Below, one piece after another: positions 1 to 9,396 of a DNA stretch of 64,000 nt. The stretch is taken from NCBI RefSeq assembly GCF_019880405.1, contig NZ_CP082269.1, positions 1,922,001-1,986,000 of the forward strand. Reading direction: 5' to 3'. This DNA comes from Enterobacter sp. C2 (GTDB lineage: Bacteria; Pseudomonadota; Gammaproteobacteria; Enterobacterales; Enterobacteriaceae). Position 1 is the first letter of the stretch, and each line of letters begins with the position of its first letter. The notes under the pieces are model-generated. The model was not told the origin of the DNA. It searched no databases and saw only the letters and a list, made by a program, of their open reading frames with translations. Made by a program: the position numbers and the translations under genes.

Positions 1-450
1 GGCAAGGTGCGCCACTTCGGCGTCTCTAACTTTACGCCGGCACAGTTTGCGCTATTGCAGTCGCGCCTGCCGTTCACCCTCGCGACGAATCAGGTTGAGA
101 TCTCCCCGGTGTACCAGCCGCTGCTGCTTGACGGCACGCTCGACCAGCTGCAGCAGCTGCGGATTCGTCCGATGGCATGGTCCTGCCTCGGCGGTGGGCG
201 GTTGTTTAGCGATGAGGCTTTCCAGCCGCTGCGCGACGAGCTGGCTCAGGTCGCTCAGGAGATCAACGCAGAAACCATTGAACAGGTGGTCTATGCCTGG
301 GTAATGGCGCTGCCGTCGAAGCCGCTGCCGATTATCGGCTCCGGCAAAATCGAGCGCGTGCGTGCAGCCATTGCCGCTGAGGCGCTCACGCTTACCCGCC
401 AACAGTGGTTCCGCATCCGCAAAGCCGCGCTGGGGTACGACGTACCCTGA
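1..450 (+). CDS. ydhF: YdhF-type aldo/keto reductase, C-terminal half (cut by window start)
   Basis: The reading frame is open from the first base and ends in TGA at 448-450, so this is the last ~149 residues of a protein of about 298 in E. coli. It starts in the GKVRHFGVSNF segment typical of aldo/keto reductases, then QVEISPVYQP, and ends with the NADPH-binding IIGSGKIERVRAA region. The catalytic Tyr/Lys/Asp part lies upstream, outside the window. Family members reduce carbonyls with NADPH; the physiological substrate of YdhF is unknown. An internal GTG at 7 is not the true start. The gene lies just upstream of sodC on the same strand, as in E. coli. Confidence 0.9.
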   Translation, partial: GKVRHFGVSNFTPAQFALLQSRLPFTLATNQVEISPVYQPLLLDGTLDQLQQLRIRPMAWSCLGGGRLFSDEAFQPLRDELAQVAQEINAETIEQVVYAWVMALPSKPLPIIGSGKIERVRAAIAAEALTLTRQQWFRIRKAALGYDVP

Positions 451-530
451 TAGCTGATTATCTGATTCTCCGGTGTTATCTGCATCTCTGGTTTAAACTT
501 CAGGAATAACAGCCAATAACCGGAGAGCAT

Positions 531-1052
531 ATGAAGCGATTAAGCCTGGCCGTATTAACACTGTTAGCCTGCACTGGTGCGCAGGCTGCCAGTGAAGAGG
601 TTGAAATGAACCTTGTCACTTCACAAGGCGTGGGGCAGTCAATCGGGACGGTGAAAATCACCGAAACGGATAAGGGACTGGAATTTGCGCCCGATCTCAA
701 AGCGCTCCCGCCTGGCGATCACGGTTTTCACGTTCACGCCAAGGGAAGCTGTGAGCCTGCCATGAAAGAGGGGAAAGCCTCGGCGGCTGAGGCAGCCGGT
801 GGACACCTCGATCCGCACACGACGGGTAAGCATGAGGGGCCAGAAGGTGCCGGTCATACGGGAGATCTGCCGGTACTTCAGGTCAATAACGACGGTAAAG
901 CCACCCAGCCTGTGGTTTCACCGCGTCTGAAGAAGCTGGATGAGGTGAAAAACAGATCCCTGATGATCCACGTCGGTGGCGACAACTACTCCGACAAACC
1001 AGAGCCGTTAGGCGGCGGCGGGGCACGCTACGCCTGTGGCGTGATTAACTAA
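531..1052 (+). CDS. sodC: Periplasmic Cu/Zn superoxide dismutase SodC
   Basis: Converts superoxide to hydrogen peroxide and oxygen in the periplasm. The 173-residue protein has a Sec signal peptide ending in AQA at about residue 19. Metal ligands are visible: His67 and His69 (GFHVHAKGSC), bridging His92, His101, His109, Asp112 and His147. The conserved disulfide would join Cys74 and Cys169. Length and sequence match enterobacterial monomeric SodC. The start follows a GGAG Shine-Dalgarno sequence. The stop codon abuts the stop of convergent ydhK with no gap and no visible terminator. In E. coli sodC is RpoS-dependent; no promoter was identified here. Confidence 0.96.
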   Translation: MKRLSLAVLTLLACTGAQAASEEVEMNLVTSQGVGQSIGTVKITETDKGLEFAPDLKALPPGDHGFHVHAKGSCEPAMKEGKASAAEAAGGHLDPHTTGKHEGPEGAGHTGDLPVLQVNNDGKATQPVVSPRLKKLDEVKNRSLMIHVGGDNYSDKPEPLGGGGARYACGVIN

Positions 1053-3065
1053 TTACGTTAGCATCCCCGGCGGTGGCGCTTGTACAAGCTGCGACAGTGA
1101 GATCTGTAGCCGCCATATAAGCGCCGCCAGCTCTCTGGCCGCGGGTTGATGGTGGTGCGATAAGGTGTCGCAGATACGCTGTAGCTGCTGTAACGTGTTG
1201 GCCAATTGACGTTGATTGACTCCTCGCTCGCTCATCACATCGCGTAACTGCGCAATGCAAATGTCTCTGACCCGGGAAAGGGGATCGGAGCGGGTTTCCC
1301 ATCCGCGAAGCTGCCATACCACATGCGAGCAGTTGAGCAGCACTACCCCCCAACGTAAAAGCCAGCGGCGCGCCAGCGCATCCTGACTGTTGTTGAGCTG
1401 ACTGATGTGGTGATACGCCAGCGATTCAAACTCATATTCACTGTGTAATGGGCGCTGGCTGAGCTGATCGACAAAGTCGCGGCGCATGGCGCGTATACGA
1501 CGGCGGCTTTTCCGGGCGTCCGAGCCGGGGCGCAATATAGCGAACGCCAGCCAGGAGAGCGCAACCCCGACGATTTTTGCCGAGTTGTCATTAAGAAAAT
1601 CAGCAAAGTCGTATACCGGCGGATTGGTTACGGCGATAAACGATCCCATAAAAACAATCAGCTGACCCCATAACCCCGCCAGCGTTGTCATTTGCAGTTT
1701 CAGTAACTGCATGGTTATCAGCAGTGGAAAAAGAAACAGCAAAAATTGCCAAAGATCGGTTATTTGCACCATCAGGCCAAACTTCACCCCAAAGCTGAAC
1801 AATGAAAGCAGTACGAGGGTGCGCATCAATAAGGTGAGCGATTTAAACGGCGTGGCGACGATGGAATAGAGTACGCAGCTAATCGCCGCCAGCGATAGCG
1901 CACTCGCACCGGACTCCCACTGGGTGCCAATACTCCATGCGCCCACCATCATTAATGTACAGAAGGTCCGCGTACCGCTCCATAGAGCTTCCACGCTATC
2001 GGTATGACACGCCAGGCCCTGGCTATGTCTGGCAGTGTGCAACGAGACGGGCGTACCTTTTTCCAGCGCTTGCAACCAGCGGCTACTTTGCAGATAAAGC
2101 GTGCAGAAATAGCGTAGCCGTTGCCAGAAGGCGAGGTGGTGATAGTCGCTATCGTCGTGGGGACGCAGCGGGGCGATAATGCATGCGATGCGGTAAGCAT
2201 CCACACGAGGAGTGGCGAGCGCAGAGAGCAGCTGTTCAACGATGTCACGGGTCTGGGGCGGCGGGCTGGGCCAGTTCAACAGCAGGCGGCGAAGGCTGGA
2301 AATAACGCTGGTCAGCCGTAGCTGGTGGTGCAGCAGGGCGTTGAGCAGGGCATTCTGTCGACGAAAGCGGTAATGACTCCAGAACGCCTGGATGCGCAGC
2401 AAATTCATCGTCAGGATCTGGTTGATGACCCCCTAATGCGCGGAACGAATGGCATCGTTGGTTTCAGGCTGCCAGAGCAGGCTGGCGTGTTCCAGTAAGC
2501 GCGCATGCATGTTTTTCAACGCAGTGAGCAGGGTGGTGCCATCCGAGGTACTGGGCAGGATCATCATCATCACACCGCCGCAAAGTATCCCCAGCACGAC
2601 TTCGCTAACGCGGGCCTGTGCGATATCCCACAGCTGGACGGTATCAATGAGATTAACGGTCGGGAAGGCGATAATGGCAGCGGTATAGCCTGACAGCTGA
2701 AAAGCGTAAGCGACGTTATTCGTAAAATATGCGCAGGCCCAGGTACACAGGCCGAGCCAGGCCGCCATGCTGACCAGGAAAAACCACGGTTCGTTTAAGG
2801 TATGACCGGCGATGATCAGCGCCGCCGTAGCGCCCAACAGGCTGCCAGCAATACGTCCGAGGCTTTTACTGATGACGCCGCCCACCGTTGGAAAGCTCAC
2901 CACGGCTGCGGAAGTCATGGCCCAGTATGGCTCATCCAAGTTAAAGCAGTAGGCGAGCGTTAAGGCGAGGCACATGGCAGTGGCGTTACGCAATGCATAT
3001 CGCCATTGCCCGCTCGTCGCCTTAAACCAGGGCGTATTGCGCCAGCTCAACGACGACACATTCAT
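1053..3065 (-). pseudogene. ydhK: ydhK, FUSC-family inner membrane protein interrupted by an in-frame amber codon
   Basis: Two open segments in the same frame (3065-2433 and 2408-1053) together encode one YdhK protein of about 670 residues. The join is a single TAG at 2435-2433 where E. coli has a glutamate codon; residues on both sides (IRSAH before, [12 protein letters not shown] after) continue the family sequence. The product resembles fusaric-acid-resistance/AaeB pumps: an N-terminal membrane domain, a cytosolic middle part, a second membrane domain ([12 protein letters not shown]) and a soluble tail. The start codon overlaps the ydhJ stop (TAATG), so translation is coupled. Options are a recent nonsense mutation, two polypeptides after reinitiation at the ATG at 2408, suppression, or a sequencing error. 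Confidence 0.85.
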
Positions 3066-3925
3066 TAGCGCTGACCAATCGCAACGCTGCACGTCGTACC
3101 GGAAATCAGCGTGATATCCCTGGGCAGTGAATCAAACGCTATTCGCACTGGCACGCGCTGCGCCAGGCGTACCCAGGGAACATTGGGCTTGATGTCGGGT
3201 ACCAGGCCGGAATCGCTCTCTATGCTTTGATCGTAGATAGCCCGCCCAATACTGGATACGTGACCCTGTAACTTTACGTTGCTGCTATAAAGCGTAATAA
3301 CGGCCGGTGCGCCCTCGCGAATATGGCGCAGTTTTGTCTCTTCAAAATAACCCATAACATAAAACGAGTGGCTATCGACAAGGGCGAACAAGGGCTGGCC
3401 CGTAGTGGCGTAGTCACCTGTCCGGGTCGAAAGATTGGTTACCCAGCCTGCCACCGGGGCGCGAACGTCGGTTTGCTCAAGCTGCCACTGCGCGTTTTTG
3501 AAAGCCGCTTCGGCTGCTTCAACGGTGGCCTTGGCCGCTTTAACGTTCAGATTAGCAGTATCCATATCTTCTGCGGAGATATAGTTGCGCGACAAATGCT
3601 GGCGGCGGCTGGCTTCGTTGGTGGCTTTTGCGAGGTCCGATCGCGCTTTAGCCAGCTCGGCTTGCGCATTAAGAATCGCTATGTTAAAAGGCGTTCGGTC
3701 AATGGTCAGCAGCAGATCGCCTGCGTTGACGTACTGATTATCTTTAATCGTGAGCCGGGTTATGCTACCGGAAACCTGGGGCGTTATACTTACCTGCTCC
3801 GCGCGGACTTTGCCGTCGCGGGTCCATGGGGACTGCATGTAGTAGTTCCACACCCACCAACCTGCCAGCACCGCGACGACGGCGATCGCAATTGTTGAAA
3901 AATATTTAATTGTTTTAAACGACAT
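3065..3925 (-). CDS. ydhJ: YdhJ, HlyD/EmrA-type membrane fusion protein
   Basis: Periplasmic adaptor of the putative YdhIJK efflux system, paralogous to AaeA. The start chosen (MSFKTIKYF) matches E. coli YdhJ and gives 286 residues; the frame stays open further upstream but the extra residues overlap ydhI. One N-terminal membrane anchor (about residues 8-27, with a GWWVWNYY end) is followed by a barrel-sandwich domain ([16 protein letters not shown]), an alpha-hairpin rich in Ala, Lys and Asn (about residues 80-150), and the second sandwich half ([13 protein letters not shown]). It lies between ydhI (2-base gap) and ydhK (1-base overlap), divergent from slyA. In Salmonella and E. coli this operon is known to respond to SlyA; the substrate is unknown. 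Confidence 0.93.
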   Translation of the reverse strand: MSFKTIKYFSTIAIAVVAVLAGWWVWNYYMQSPWTRDGKVRAEQVSITPQVSGSITRLTIKDNQYVNAGDLLLTIDRTPFNIAILNAQAELAKARSDLAKATNEASRRQHLSRNYISAEDMDTANLNVKAAKATVEAAEAAFKNAQWQLEQTDVRAPVAGWVTNLSTRTGDYATTGQPLFALVDSHSFYVMGYFEETKLRHIREGAPAVITLYSSNVKLQGHVSSIGRAIYDQSIESDSGLVPDIKPNVPWVRLAQRVPVRIAFDSLPRDITLISGTTCSVAIGQR

Positions 3926-3927
3926 AC

Positions 3928-4164
3928 TCACCACGCAACCAGCAATACAAAACTCAGACAGACGCAAAGCGTAAAGATCGACAGATCCATCAGCAGGGGA
4001 TGCCATATTTCCCCCGAATAGATCCAGTCGCGAAACAGACGATGCGCCACCAGCCAGATGATGAAACCGCAGGCGAACGCCTTGAAAAATGGAGGGAAAT
4101 AGAGAGATGCGCCGATCACCAGATCCTGTAAGGGCAATCCTGTTGCATTAAGCGTAAGCGTCAC
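3928..4164 (-). CDS. ydhI: YdhI, DUF1656 small membrane protein
   Basis: A 78-residue inner-membrane protein with two predicted transmembrane segments (about residues 22-42 and 55-77), joined by a short loop containing [17 protein letters not shown]. It belongs to the DUF1656 family, small partners encoded beside AaeAB-like fusion protein/FUSC pairs. The start is a GTG at 4164, which gives exactly the E. coli length. It is the first gene of the leftward ydhIJK operon and shares the slyA-ydhI intergenic region with slyA, so it is probably SlyA-regulated. Its exact role is not established. Confidence 0.92.
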   Translation of the reverse strand: MTLTLNATGLPLQDLVIGASLYFPPFFKAFACGFIIWLVAHRLFRDWIYSGEIWHPLLMDLSIFTLCVCLSFVLLVAW

Positions 4165-4333
4165 AAATCGTAGTCCTTTGCATTAACTATCATTGTTTAT
4201 AGGTTTAGCAAAAACCTCGTCAACGCACTCCTTTTCTGCTCTAAGCTGATTGCGTCAGCTATAAGTAAAACAGGTAAGACGTTTGTTTTGAAAATATAAA
4301 TATTGCACACTATTCTAAAATCAGCATAATAAC

Positions 4334-4345
4334 TTAGCAAGCTAA
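4334..4345. promoter_or_regulatory. SlyA operator
   Basis: The sequence TTAGCAAGCTAA is a perfect 12-base palindrome and identical to the published SlyA consensus site. It sits 6 bases upstream of the slyA ribosome-binding site, in the region shared with divergent ydhIJK. This fits negative autoregulation by promoter or transcript-start occlusion. Seen directly; the regulatory role is inferred from the known consensus. Confidence 0.85.
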
Positions 4346-4361
4346 TTATAAGGAGATGAAA

Positions 4362-4796
4362 TTGGAATCGCCATTGGGTTCTGATCTGGCACGTTTAGTA
4401 CGTATCTGGCGTGCATTGATTGACCATCGCCTAAAACCTCTGGAATTGACGCAGACACACTGGGTAACGCTGCATAATATCCATCAGCTGCCGCCCGAAC
4501 AGTCGCAAATTCAACTGGCAAAAGCGATCGGCATTGAACAGCCGTCGTTGGTGCGTACGCTGGATCAGCTGGAAGAGAAGGGGCTGATCTCTCGTCAGAC
4601 CTGTGCCAGCGACCGTCGTGCAAAACGTATCAAGCTCACCGAGAAGGCCGCTCCGATCATTGATGAGATGGAGTCCGTCATCAATAAAACCCGTGGGGAG
4701 ATCCTCGCCGGTATCTCTGCCAGCGAGCTGGAGCAGCTCATCACTCTGGTGGGTCGACTTGAACATAATATTATTGAGTTACAGGCGCGTGACTAA
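4362..4796 (+). CDS. slyA: SlyA, MarR-family transcriptional regulator
   Basis: Winged-helix dimer that counteracts H-NS silencing and controls envelope, virulence-type and efflux genes. The protein is near-identical to E. coli Sly[14 protein letters not shown] dimer helix, LTQTHWVTL, recognition-helix region [16 protein letters not shown], and the wing with [10 protein letters not shown]. Two starts are possible. The ATG at 4356 follows the AGGAG at 4351-4355 with no spacer, while TTG at 4362 has a 6-base spacer, so TTG is preferred and gives 144 residues. Divergent from ydhIJK, with a SlyA palindrome just upstream. Confidence 0.95.
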   Translation: MESPLGSDLARLVRIWRALIDHRLKPLELTQTHWVTLHNIHQLPPEQSQIQLAKAIGIEQPSLVRTLDQLEEKGLISRQTCASDRRAKRIKLTEKAAPIIDEMESVINKTRGEILAGISASELEQLITLVGRLEHNIIELQARD

Positions 4797-4803
4797 CGCT
4801 GAC

Positions 4804-4834
4804 AAGGGCCTTGCGAAAGCAGGGCTTTTTTTAT
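4804..4834 (+). terminator. Rho-independent terminator after slyA
   Basis: Ten-pair stem AGGGCCTTGC / GCAGGGCTTT (with G-T pairs) around a GAAA tetraloop, running into a T tract. It begins 8 bases after the slyA stop. Confidence 0.85.
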
Positions 4835-4865
4835 GGCGGGACGTTTTCGATAGCAATCGATAGCA

Positions 4866-4892
4866 AGAGAAAGGGCCGCGACTGCGGCCCCT
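4866..4892 (-). terminator. Rho-independent terminator after slyB
   Basis: On the minus strand GGGGCCGC, AGTC loop, GCGGCCC then TTTCTCTT, 10 bases past the slyB stop. It sits between the convergent genes slyA and slyB. Confidence 0.8.
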
Positions 4893-4901
4893 TAAGAAGA
4901 G

Positions 4902-5369
4902 TTAGCGTGGAGAGACGGTCACCTGGCTGCCGTTGCTTGCCATAACCACACGCTGGCCAGCTGCGAAGCGGGTATTACCCTGTTTCTGCACCACCATAAT
5001 GGTGTTACCGTCGTCTTTGCGGATCTCCAGCTCTACACCCTGGCTTTTATTCACCGCGCCCTGCACGCCTTGACCGGCCACGCCACCTGCTACAGCGCCT
5101 GCGGCGGTAGCCAGCGAACGGCCCGCGCCGCCGCCTACGGTGTTACCGAGGAAACCACCCAGTACCGCACCGCCCAGCGCACCAATGACGTTATTGTCAT
5201 CGCCGCCCTGAATCTGCACCGGTCGCACATTGACAATGGTACCGTAAGTGACATTTTGCACCTGTTTCGCTTCGGATGCGCTGTAAACGTCGCCTGACAG
5301 AGTGCTGTCATTCGCACAGCCTGCCAGAGTGAAACCAATCAGGGAAACTGCCAGTGTACGTAAAATCAT
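4902..5369 (-). CDS. slyB: SlyB outer-membrane lipoprotein
   Basis: A 155-residue lipoprotein. The signal peptide ends in a lipobox LAGC, giving acylated Cys18. The middle (about residues 62-105) is a glycine-zipper segment (GALGGAVLGGFLGNTVGGG) with regular small-residue spacing, and the C-terminal part is a compact beta domain (VELEIRKDDGNTIMVVQ). SlyB is an abundant PhoPQ-regulated lipoprotein reported to form ring-shaped assemblies around outer-membrane proteins under LPS stress. It is convergent with slyA. A PhoP-box-like sequence lies about 125 bases upstream, with a suitable -10 element after it. Confidence 0.95.
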   Translation of the reverse strand: MILRTLAVSLIGFTLAGCANDSTLSGDVYSASEAKQVQNVTYGTIVNVRPVQIQGGDDNNVIGALGGAVLGGFLGNTVGGGAGRSLATAAGAVAGGVAGQGVQGAVNKSQGVELEIRKDDGNTIMVVQKQGNTRFAAGQRVVMASNGSQVTVSPR

Positions 5370-5494
5370 CTATGAATCTCCTGTTCACCTAAAACGCTCG
5401 GACGAGCATCCGTCATCTTTAAATTATATGGCATTTAAAGATAACAGGTCACACCTTCTGCCAAAACAATGCGAAAATAGTACGGTTGCAGAGC

Positions 5495-5511
5495 TTAACT
5501 TTACTTAAACA
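5495..5511 (-). promoter_or_regulatory. Probable PhoP box of slyB
   Basis: Minus strand reads TGTTTA, AGTAA spacer, AGTTAA, matching the (T/G)GTTTA-N5-(T/G)GTTTA direct repeat with two mismatches in the second half. A TACTAT -10-like hexamer follows 11-12 bases downstream, the spacing usual for class II PhoP promoters. slyB is a known PhoP regulon member in related species. Confidence 0.6.
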
Positions 5512-5640
5512 AGCCAAAAATGGACAACCCTACCGGTGCAAATTCGGACTGAAAAATCAAAATAGCGCTACACAGATCCGGGGCAACCGCTTTAAGGTGG
5601 TGTCGTGAACTCAAGCCACGCAGACAGATAAGGACGGCAT

Positions 5641-6765
5641 ATGAAATCGGGTCGCTATATTGGCGTCATGTCAGGCACCAGCCTGGATGGGGTAGATGTT
5701 GTCCTCGCGGCAATTGACGATCGCATGGTGGCGCAGCAGGCAAGCCTGAGCTGGCCTATTCCCGTGTCGCTGAAAGAGGCCATACTCGCTATCTGTCAGG
5801 GTCAACAGCTGACGCTCTCTCAACTGGGGCAACTGGATAGCCGGCTGGGCAAACTGTTTGCCGATGCCGTACTGGCGCTGCTGAAACAGGAGAACCTGCG
5901 ACCGCAGGAGATTGTCGCCATCGGCTGCCACGGCCAGACCGTCTGGCATGAGCCCTTGGGCGATGCGCCGAATACGCTACAGATTGGCGACAATAACCAG
6001 ATCGTCGCCCGCACCGGAATTACGGTCGTAGGCGATTTTCGCCGCCGGGATATCGCCCTCGGCGGGCAGGGTGCACCGCTGGTGCCTGCTTTTCATCAGG
6101 CGCTGCTGGCGCATCCGGTAGAGCGGCGCATGGTGCTTAACATTGGCGGCATTGCCAATCTCTCTCTGCTCTTTCCTGGCCAGCCGGTCAGAGGGTACGA
6201 CACCGGTCCAGGCAATATGCTGATGGATGCGTGGATCTGGCGACAGAAGGGCCAGCCCTACGATAAGGACGCCCGGTGGGCAAGGGCGGGTAACGTCATC
6301 CGGCCGCTGTTGCAGCAGATGCTCAGCGATCCGTGGTTTGCCCGCCCCGCACCGAAAAGCACCGGACGGGAGTACTTTAACTACGGCTGGCTGGAGCGTC
6401 AGCTCGCCCATTTCCCTGGGCTCTCAGGCAGCGATGTGCAGGCGACCCTGGCAGAGCTGACGGCAGTCAGCATTGCCGAGCAGGTGCTGTTGAGCGGCGG
6501 CTGCGAGCGTCTGCTGGTCTGCGGCGGCGGGGGACGAAACCCGCTGGTAATGGCGCGACTCGCGAGCCTGCTGCCGGGCATTGAGGTCGGCACCACCGAC
6601 GAGGCGGGCATTAGCGGCGACGATATGGAAGCGCTGGCCTTCGCCTGGCTGGCGTGGCGCACCATTGCCGGTCTGCCCGGAAATCTTCCCTCCGTGACCG
6701 GTGCCACGCAGCCCAGCGTGCTTGGGGCCATCTTTCCCGCGAATCCACGGCATAATCAGACATAA
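5641..6765 (+). CDS. anmK: Anhydro-N-acetylmuramic acid kinase AnmK
   Basis: Phosphorylates and opens 1,6-anhydro-N-acetylmuramic acid to MurNAc-6-phosphate in peptidoglycan recycling, using ATP in the cytosol. The 374-residue protein has the sugar-kinase/Hsp70-type ATPase fold: phosphate-binding [13 protein letters not shown] near the N terminus, [39 protein letters not shown] with the catalytic Asp, and the adenine-binding VCGGGGRNP. Close to the E. coli length of about 369; the extra residues are C-terminal. The ATG follows an AAGGA site. Transcribed with mliC downstream, as in E. coli. Confidence 0.95.
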   Translation: MKSGRYIGVMSGTSLDGVDVVLAAIDDRMVAQQASLSWPIPVSLKEAILAICQGQQLTLSQLGQLDSRLGKLFADAVLALLKQENLRPQEIVAIGCHGQTVWHEPLGDAPNTLQIGDNNQIVARTGITVVGDFRRRDIALGGQGAPLVPAFHQALLAHPVERRMVLNIGGIANLSLLFPGQPVRGYDTGPGNMLMDAWIWRQKGQPYDKDARWARAGNVIRPLLQQMLSDPWFARPAPKSTGREYFNYGWLERQLAHFPGLSGSDVQATLAELTAVSIAEQVLLSGGCERLLVCGGGGRNPLVMARLASLLPGIEVGTTDEAGISGDDMEALAFAWLAWRTIAGLPGNLPSVTGATQPSVLGAIFPANPRHNQT

Positions 6766-6809
6766 CCTAAATTCTGTTTTGTAACGAGACGTTAGACTAA
6801 AACAAAGCA

Positions 6810-6837
6810 GGGGCAGAGTCGTGATACGATCTGCCCC
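6810..6837. other. Long GC-rich hairpin in the anmK-mliC gap
   Basis: GGGGCAGA and TCTGCCCC flank an inner TCGT / ACGA stem with one bulged G and a 3-base loop. It ends 22 bases before the mliC start, close to its Shine-Dalgarno sequence (AGGACGG). No T tract follows, so it is not a classical terminator. It may stabilise or attenuate the mliC transcript; function is inferred only. Confidence 0.45.
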
Positions 6838-6859
6838 GGGATATGTTTTAGGACGGATC

Positions 6860-7186
6860 ATGAAAAGATTATTGATTGCTTTATTACCCGTAATGCTTGC
6901 CGGATGTACGACCTACAACCAGTTTATGGAGCGTATGCACACCGACACGCTGACCTACCAGTGCGATGATGAAAAACCGTTGACGGTTAAGCTCAACCAG
7001 ACCCGGCAAGAGGTCAGCTTCATGCTGGAAGATACGCCGCTGACGTTGCAGCAGGGCCTTTCCGCCTCTGGCGCGCGCTACACCGACGGAATCTACGTCT
7101 TCTGGTCTAAAGGGGATAACGCCACGGTTTACAAGCACGATCGCATTATCTTGAATAACTGCCAGCTACAAACCCCGCAGCGTTGA
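6860..7186 (+). CDS. mliC: MliC, membrane-bound inhibitor of C-type lysozyme
   Basis: Outer-membrane lipoprotein that blocks host C-type lysozyme by inserting a loop into its active site. The 108-residue protein starts [11 protein letters not shown], with a lipobox LAGC giving lipidated Cys17. The conserved inhibitor features are present: [13 protein letters not shown], then [19 protein letters not shown] carrying the SGxxY and YxxxGxxxFWSKG motifs, and a C-terminal Cys (LNNCQLQ) that pairs with the YQC cysteine. The ATG at 6860 is chosen because it begins the signal peptide and has AGGACGG 4 bases upstream; an upstream in-frame GTG lies inside a hairpin. Formerly ydhA. Confidence 0.93.
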   Translation: MKRLLIALLPVMLAGCTTYNQFMERMHTDTLTYQCDDEKPLTVKLNQTRQEVSFMLEDTPLTLQQGLSASGARYTDGIYVFWSKGDNATVYKHDRIILNNCQLQTPQR

Positions 7187-7243
7187 GATTTTTACCCAGG
7201 CGGCGCACAATAGCGCCACCTGAATCTTTACGTAGCGAACGCC

Positions 7244-7939
7244 ATGTCAGACAACAATTCAGACAACACCTCAGCCAACAATGATGCCAATAACAGCGAG
7301 CTGCAGCACATTGCGCACCTGCGTCGCGAGTACATCAAAGGCGGCCTGCGCCGCACCGATCTTCCTGCCCAGCCGCTAGACCTTTTTGAACGTTGGCTTG
7401 CCCAGGCCTGCGAGGCCCGTCTTGCCGATCCCACGGCGATGGTGGTGGCGACGGTGGATGAGAAGGGCCAGCCTTACCAGCGTATCGTTCTGCTCAAACA
7501 CTATGATGAAAAGGGGCTGGTGTTCTATACCAACCTCGGCAGCCGCAAGGCGCACCATATTGAAAATAACCCGCAGATCAGCCTGCTGTTTCCCTGGCAC
7601 ATGCTGGAGCGCCAGGTGATGGTCATTGGCAAAGCAGAGCGCCTTTCGACGCTGGAAGTCGTGAAGTATTTCCACAGCCGCCCACGCGACAGCCAGATTG
7701 GTGCATGGGTTTCGCAGCAGTCCAGCCGGATCTCTGCCCGTGGGGTCCTCGAAAGCAAGTTCCTTGAGCTTAAGCAGAAGTTTCAGCAGGGCGAAGTCCC
7801 GCTGCCGAGCTTCTGGGGCGGATTCCGTGTCAGCATCGATCAGATGGAGTTCTGGCAGGGGGGGCAGCACCGCCTCCACGATCGTTTTTTATACCAGCGT
7901 GAAAACAGCGGCTGGAAAATCGATCGTCTCGCGCCTTAA
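7244..7939 (+). CDS. pdxH: Pyridoxamine/pyridoxine 5'-phosphate oxidase PdxH
   Basis: FMN enzyme that oxidises PNP and PMP to pyridoxal 5'-phosphate, the last step of vitamin B6 synthesis and salvage. Conserved parts: [12 protein letters not shown], substrate/FMN-binding [19 protein letters not shown] with [28 protein letters not shown], and the C-terminal [18 protein letters not shown]...RLHDRF with the catalytic Arg/His pair, ending KIDRLAP. At 231 residues it is 13 longer than E. coli PdxH because of an Asn/Ser-rich insertion at residues 5-17; the catalytic core is intact. It precedes tyrS and pdxY, the usual clustering of B6 genes with tyrS. Confidence 0.95.
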   Translation: MSDNNSDNTSANNDANNSELQHIAHLRREYIKGGLRRTDLPAQPLDLFERWLAQACEARLADPTAMVVATVDEKGQPYQRIVLLKHYDEKGLVFYTNLGSRKAHHIENNPQISLLFPWHMLERQVMVIGKAERLSTLEVVKYFHSRPRDSQIGAWVSQQSSRISARGVLESKFLELKQKFQQGEVPLPSFWGGFRVSIDQMEFWQGGQHRLHDRFLYQRENSGWKIDRLAP

Positions 7940-8064
7940 TGGCTGAAAAATGTTGATTTAAGCGCTGGTACTCCGGGTTCCTGCGCTTTATTCTATCCCT
8001 CTTTCGTAACGAGCGAAAAGTCGTGTACCGGCAGAGGTGCAGCGTTAGATACATGGAGAATTTG

Positions 8065-9339
8065 ATGGCAAGCGGTAACTTGATTAAACAATTGCAAGAG
8101 CGGGGGCTCGTGGCCCAGGTGACGGACGAAAATGCGTTAGCAGAGCGACTGGCGCAAGGCCCGATCGCGCTCTATTGCGGCTTCGATCCCACCGCTGACA
8201 GCTTGCATTTGGGGCATCTGGTTCCATTGTTATGCCTGAAACGCTTCCAGCAGGCAGGCCACAAGCCTGTGGCGCTGGTGGGTGGCGCAACGGGCCTGAT
8301 TGGCGATCCGAGCTTTAAAGCCGCCGAGCGTAAACTTAACACGGAAGACACTGTCCAGGAGTGGGTGGATAAGATCCGCAAACAGGTTGCGCCTTTCCTC
8401 GACTTTGACTGCGGTGACAACTCGGCCATCGCGGCAAACAACTACGACTGGTTTGGCGGCATGAACGTGCTGACCTTCCTGCGCGATATCGGGAAGCACT
8501 TCTCTGTAAACCAGATGATCAACAAAGAGGCGGTAAAGCAGCGTCTGAACCGTGACGATCAGGGCATCTCTTTTACCGAGTTCTCCTATAACCTGCTGCA
8601 GGGCTACGATTTTGCCTGCCTGAACGAGCTGCACGGCGTGGCATTGCAGATCGGCGGTTCCGATCAGTGGGGGAACATCACCTCCGGTATCGACTTGACC
8701 CGTCGTCTGCATCAGAACCAGGTCTTTGGTCTGACCGTTCCGCTGATCACCAAAGCCGACGGCACCAAGTTTGGTAAAACCGAGGGTGGCGCGGTCTGGC
8801 TGGATCCGAAGAAAACCAGCCCGTATAAGTTCTACCAGTTCTGGATCAACACTGCCGATGCTGACGTCTACCGTTTCCTGAAGTTCTTTACCTTTATGGA
8901 TATCGCGGAGATCAACGCTCTGGAAGAGGAAGATAAGAACAGCGGTAAAGCGCCGCGCGCCCAGTACGTGCTTGCCGAGCAGGTGACCCGTCTGGTACAC
9001 GGCGAAGAGGGGCTGGAAGCGGCGAAACGCATCACCGCCAGCCTGTTCAACGGTACCCTGAGCGATCTGAGCGAAGCAGACTTTGAGCAGCTGGCTCAAG
9101 ACGGCGTGCCGATGGTTGAAATGGAGAAGGGCGCGGATCTGATGCAGGCGCTGGTGGATTCTGATCTTCAGCCGTCTCGTGGCCAGGCTCGCAAGACCAT
9201 CGCCTCTAACGCGGTCACCGTCAACGGTGAAAAACAGTCCGATGCAGAATATACCTTTACCGACAGCGACCGCCTGTTTGGGCGCTATACGCTGCTGCGT
9301 CGTGGTAAGAAAAATTACTGTCTGATCTGCTGGAAGTAA
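8065..9339 (+). CDS. tyrS: Tyrosyl-tRNA synthetase TyrS
   Basis: Class Ic aminoacyl-tRNA synthetase that charges tRNA-Tyr. The 424-residue product is full length for the bacterial TyrS type. Signature sequences: [19 protein letters not shown] with the HIGH-like HLGH, tyrosine-binding [14 protein letters not shown] and GGSDQWGNI, the KMSKS-like KFGKT, and a C-terminal S4 RNA-binding domain ([19 protein letters not shown]). Start at 8065 (MASGNLIK) matches E. coli; the frame is open for 14 codons upstream. A terminator hairpin separates it from pdxY. Confidence 0.97.
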   Translation: MASGNLIKQLQERGLVAQVTDENALAERLAQGPIALYCGFDPTADSLHLGHLVPLLCLKRFQQAGHKPVALVGGATGLIGDPSFKAAERKLNTEDTVQEWVDKIRKQVAPFLDFDCGDNSAIAANNYDWFGGMNVLTFLRDIGKHFSVNQMINKEAVKQRLNRDDQGISFTEFSYNLLQGYDFACLNELHGVALQIGGSDQWGNITSGIDLTRRLHQNQVFGLTVPLITKADGTKFGKTEGGAVWLDPKKTSPYKFYQFWINTADADVYRFLKFFTFMDIAEINALEEEDKNSGKAPRAQYVLAEQVTRLVHGEEGLEAAKRITASLFNGTLSDLSEADFEQLAQDGVPMVEMEKGADLMQALVDSDLQPSRGQARKTIASNAVTVNGEKQSDAEYTFTDSDRLFGRYTLLRRGKKNYCLICWK

Positions 9340-9352
9340 TGCACTAAGCACA

Positions 9353-9380
9353 GGGAGTGAGAAATCACTCCCTTATTTTT
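9353..9380 (+). terminator. Terminator between tyrS and pdxY
   Basis: GGGAGTGA, GAAA loop, TCACTCCC, then TTATTTTT. It lies 14 bases after the tyrS stop and 17 before the pdxY start, so it would end most tyrS transcripts while allowing some read-through into pdxY. Confidence 0.85.
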
Positions 9381-9396
9381 ATGTCCGGGTAAGAAA

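Noticed and set aside
8230-9351. 373-codon minus-strand ORF
   Set aside because: Antisense shadow of tyrS; no ribosome-binding site and no recognisable domain.
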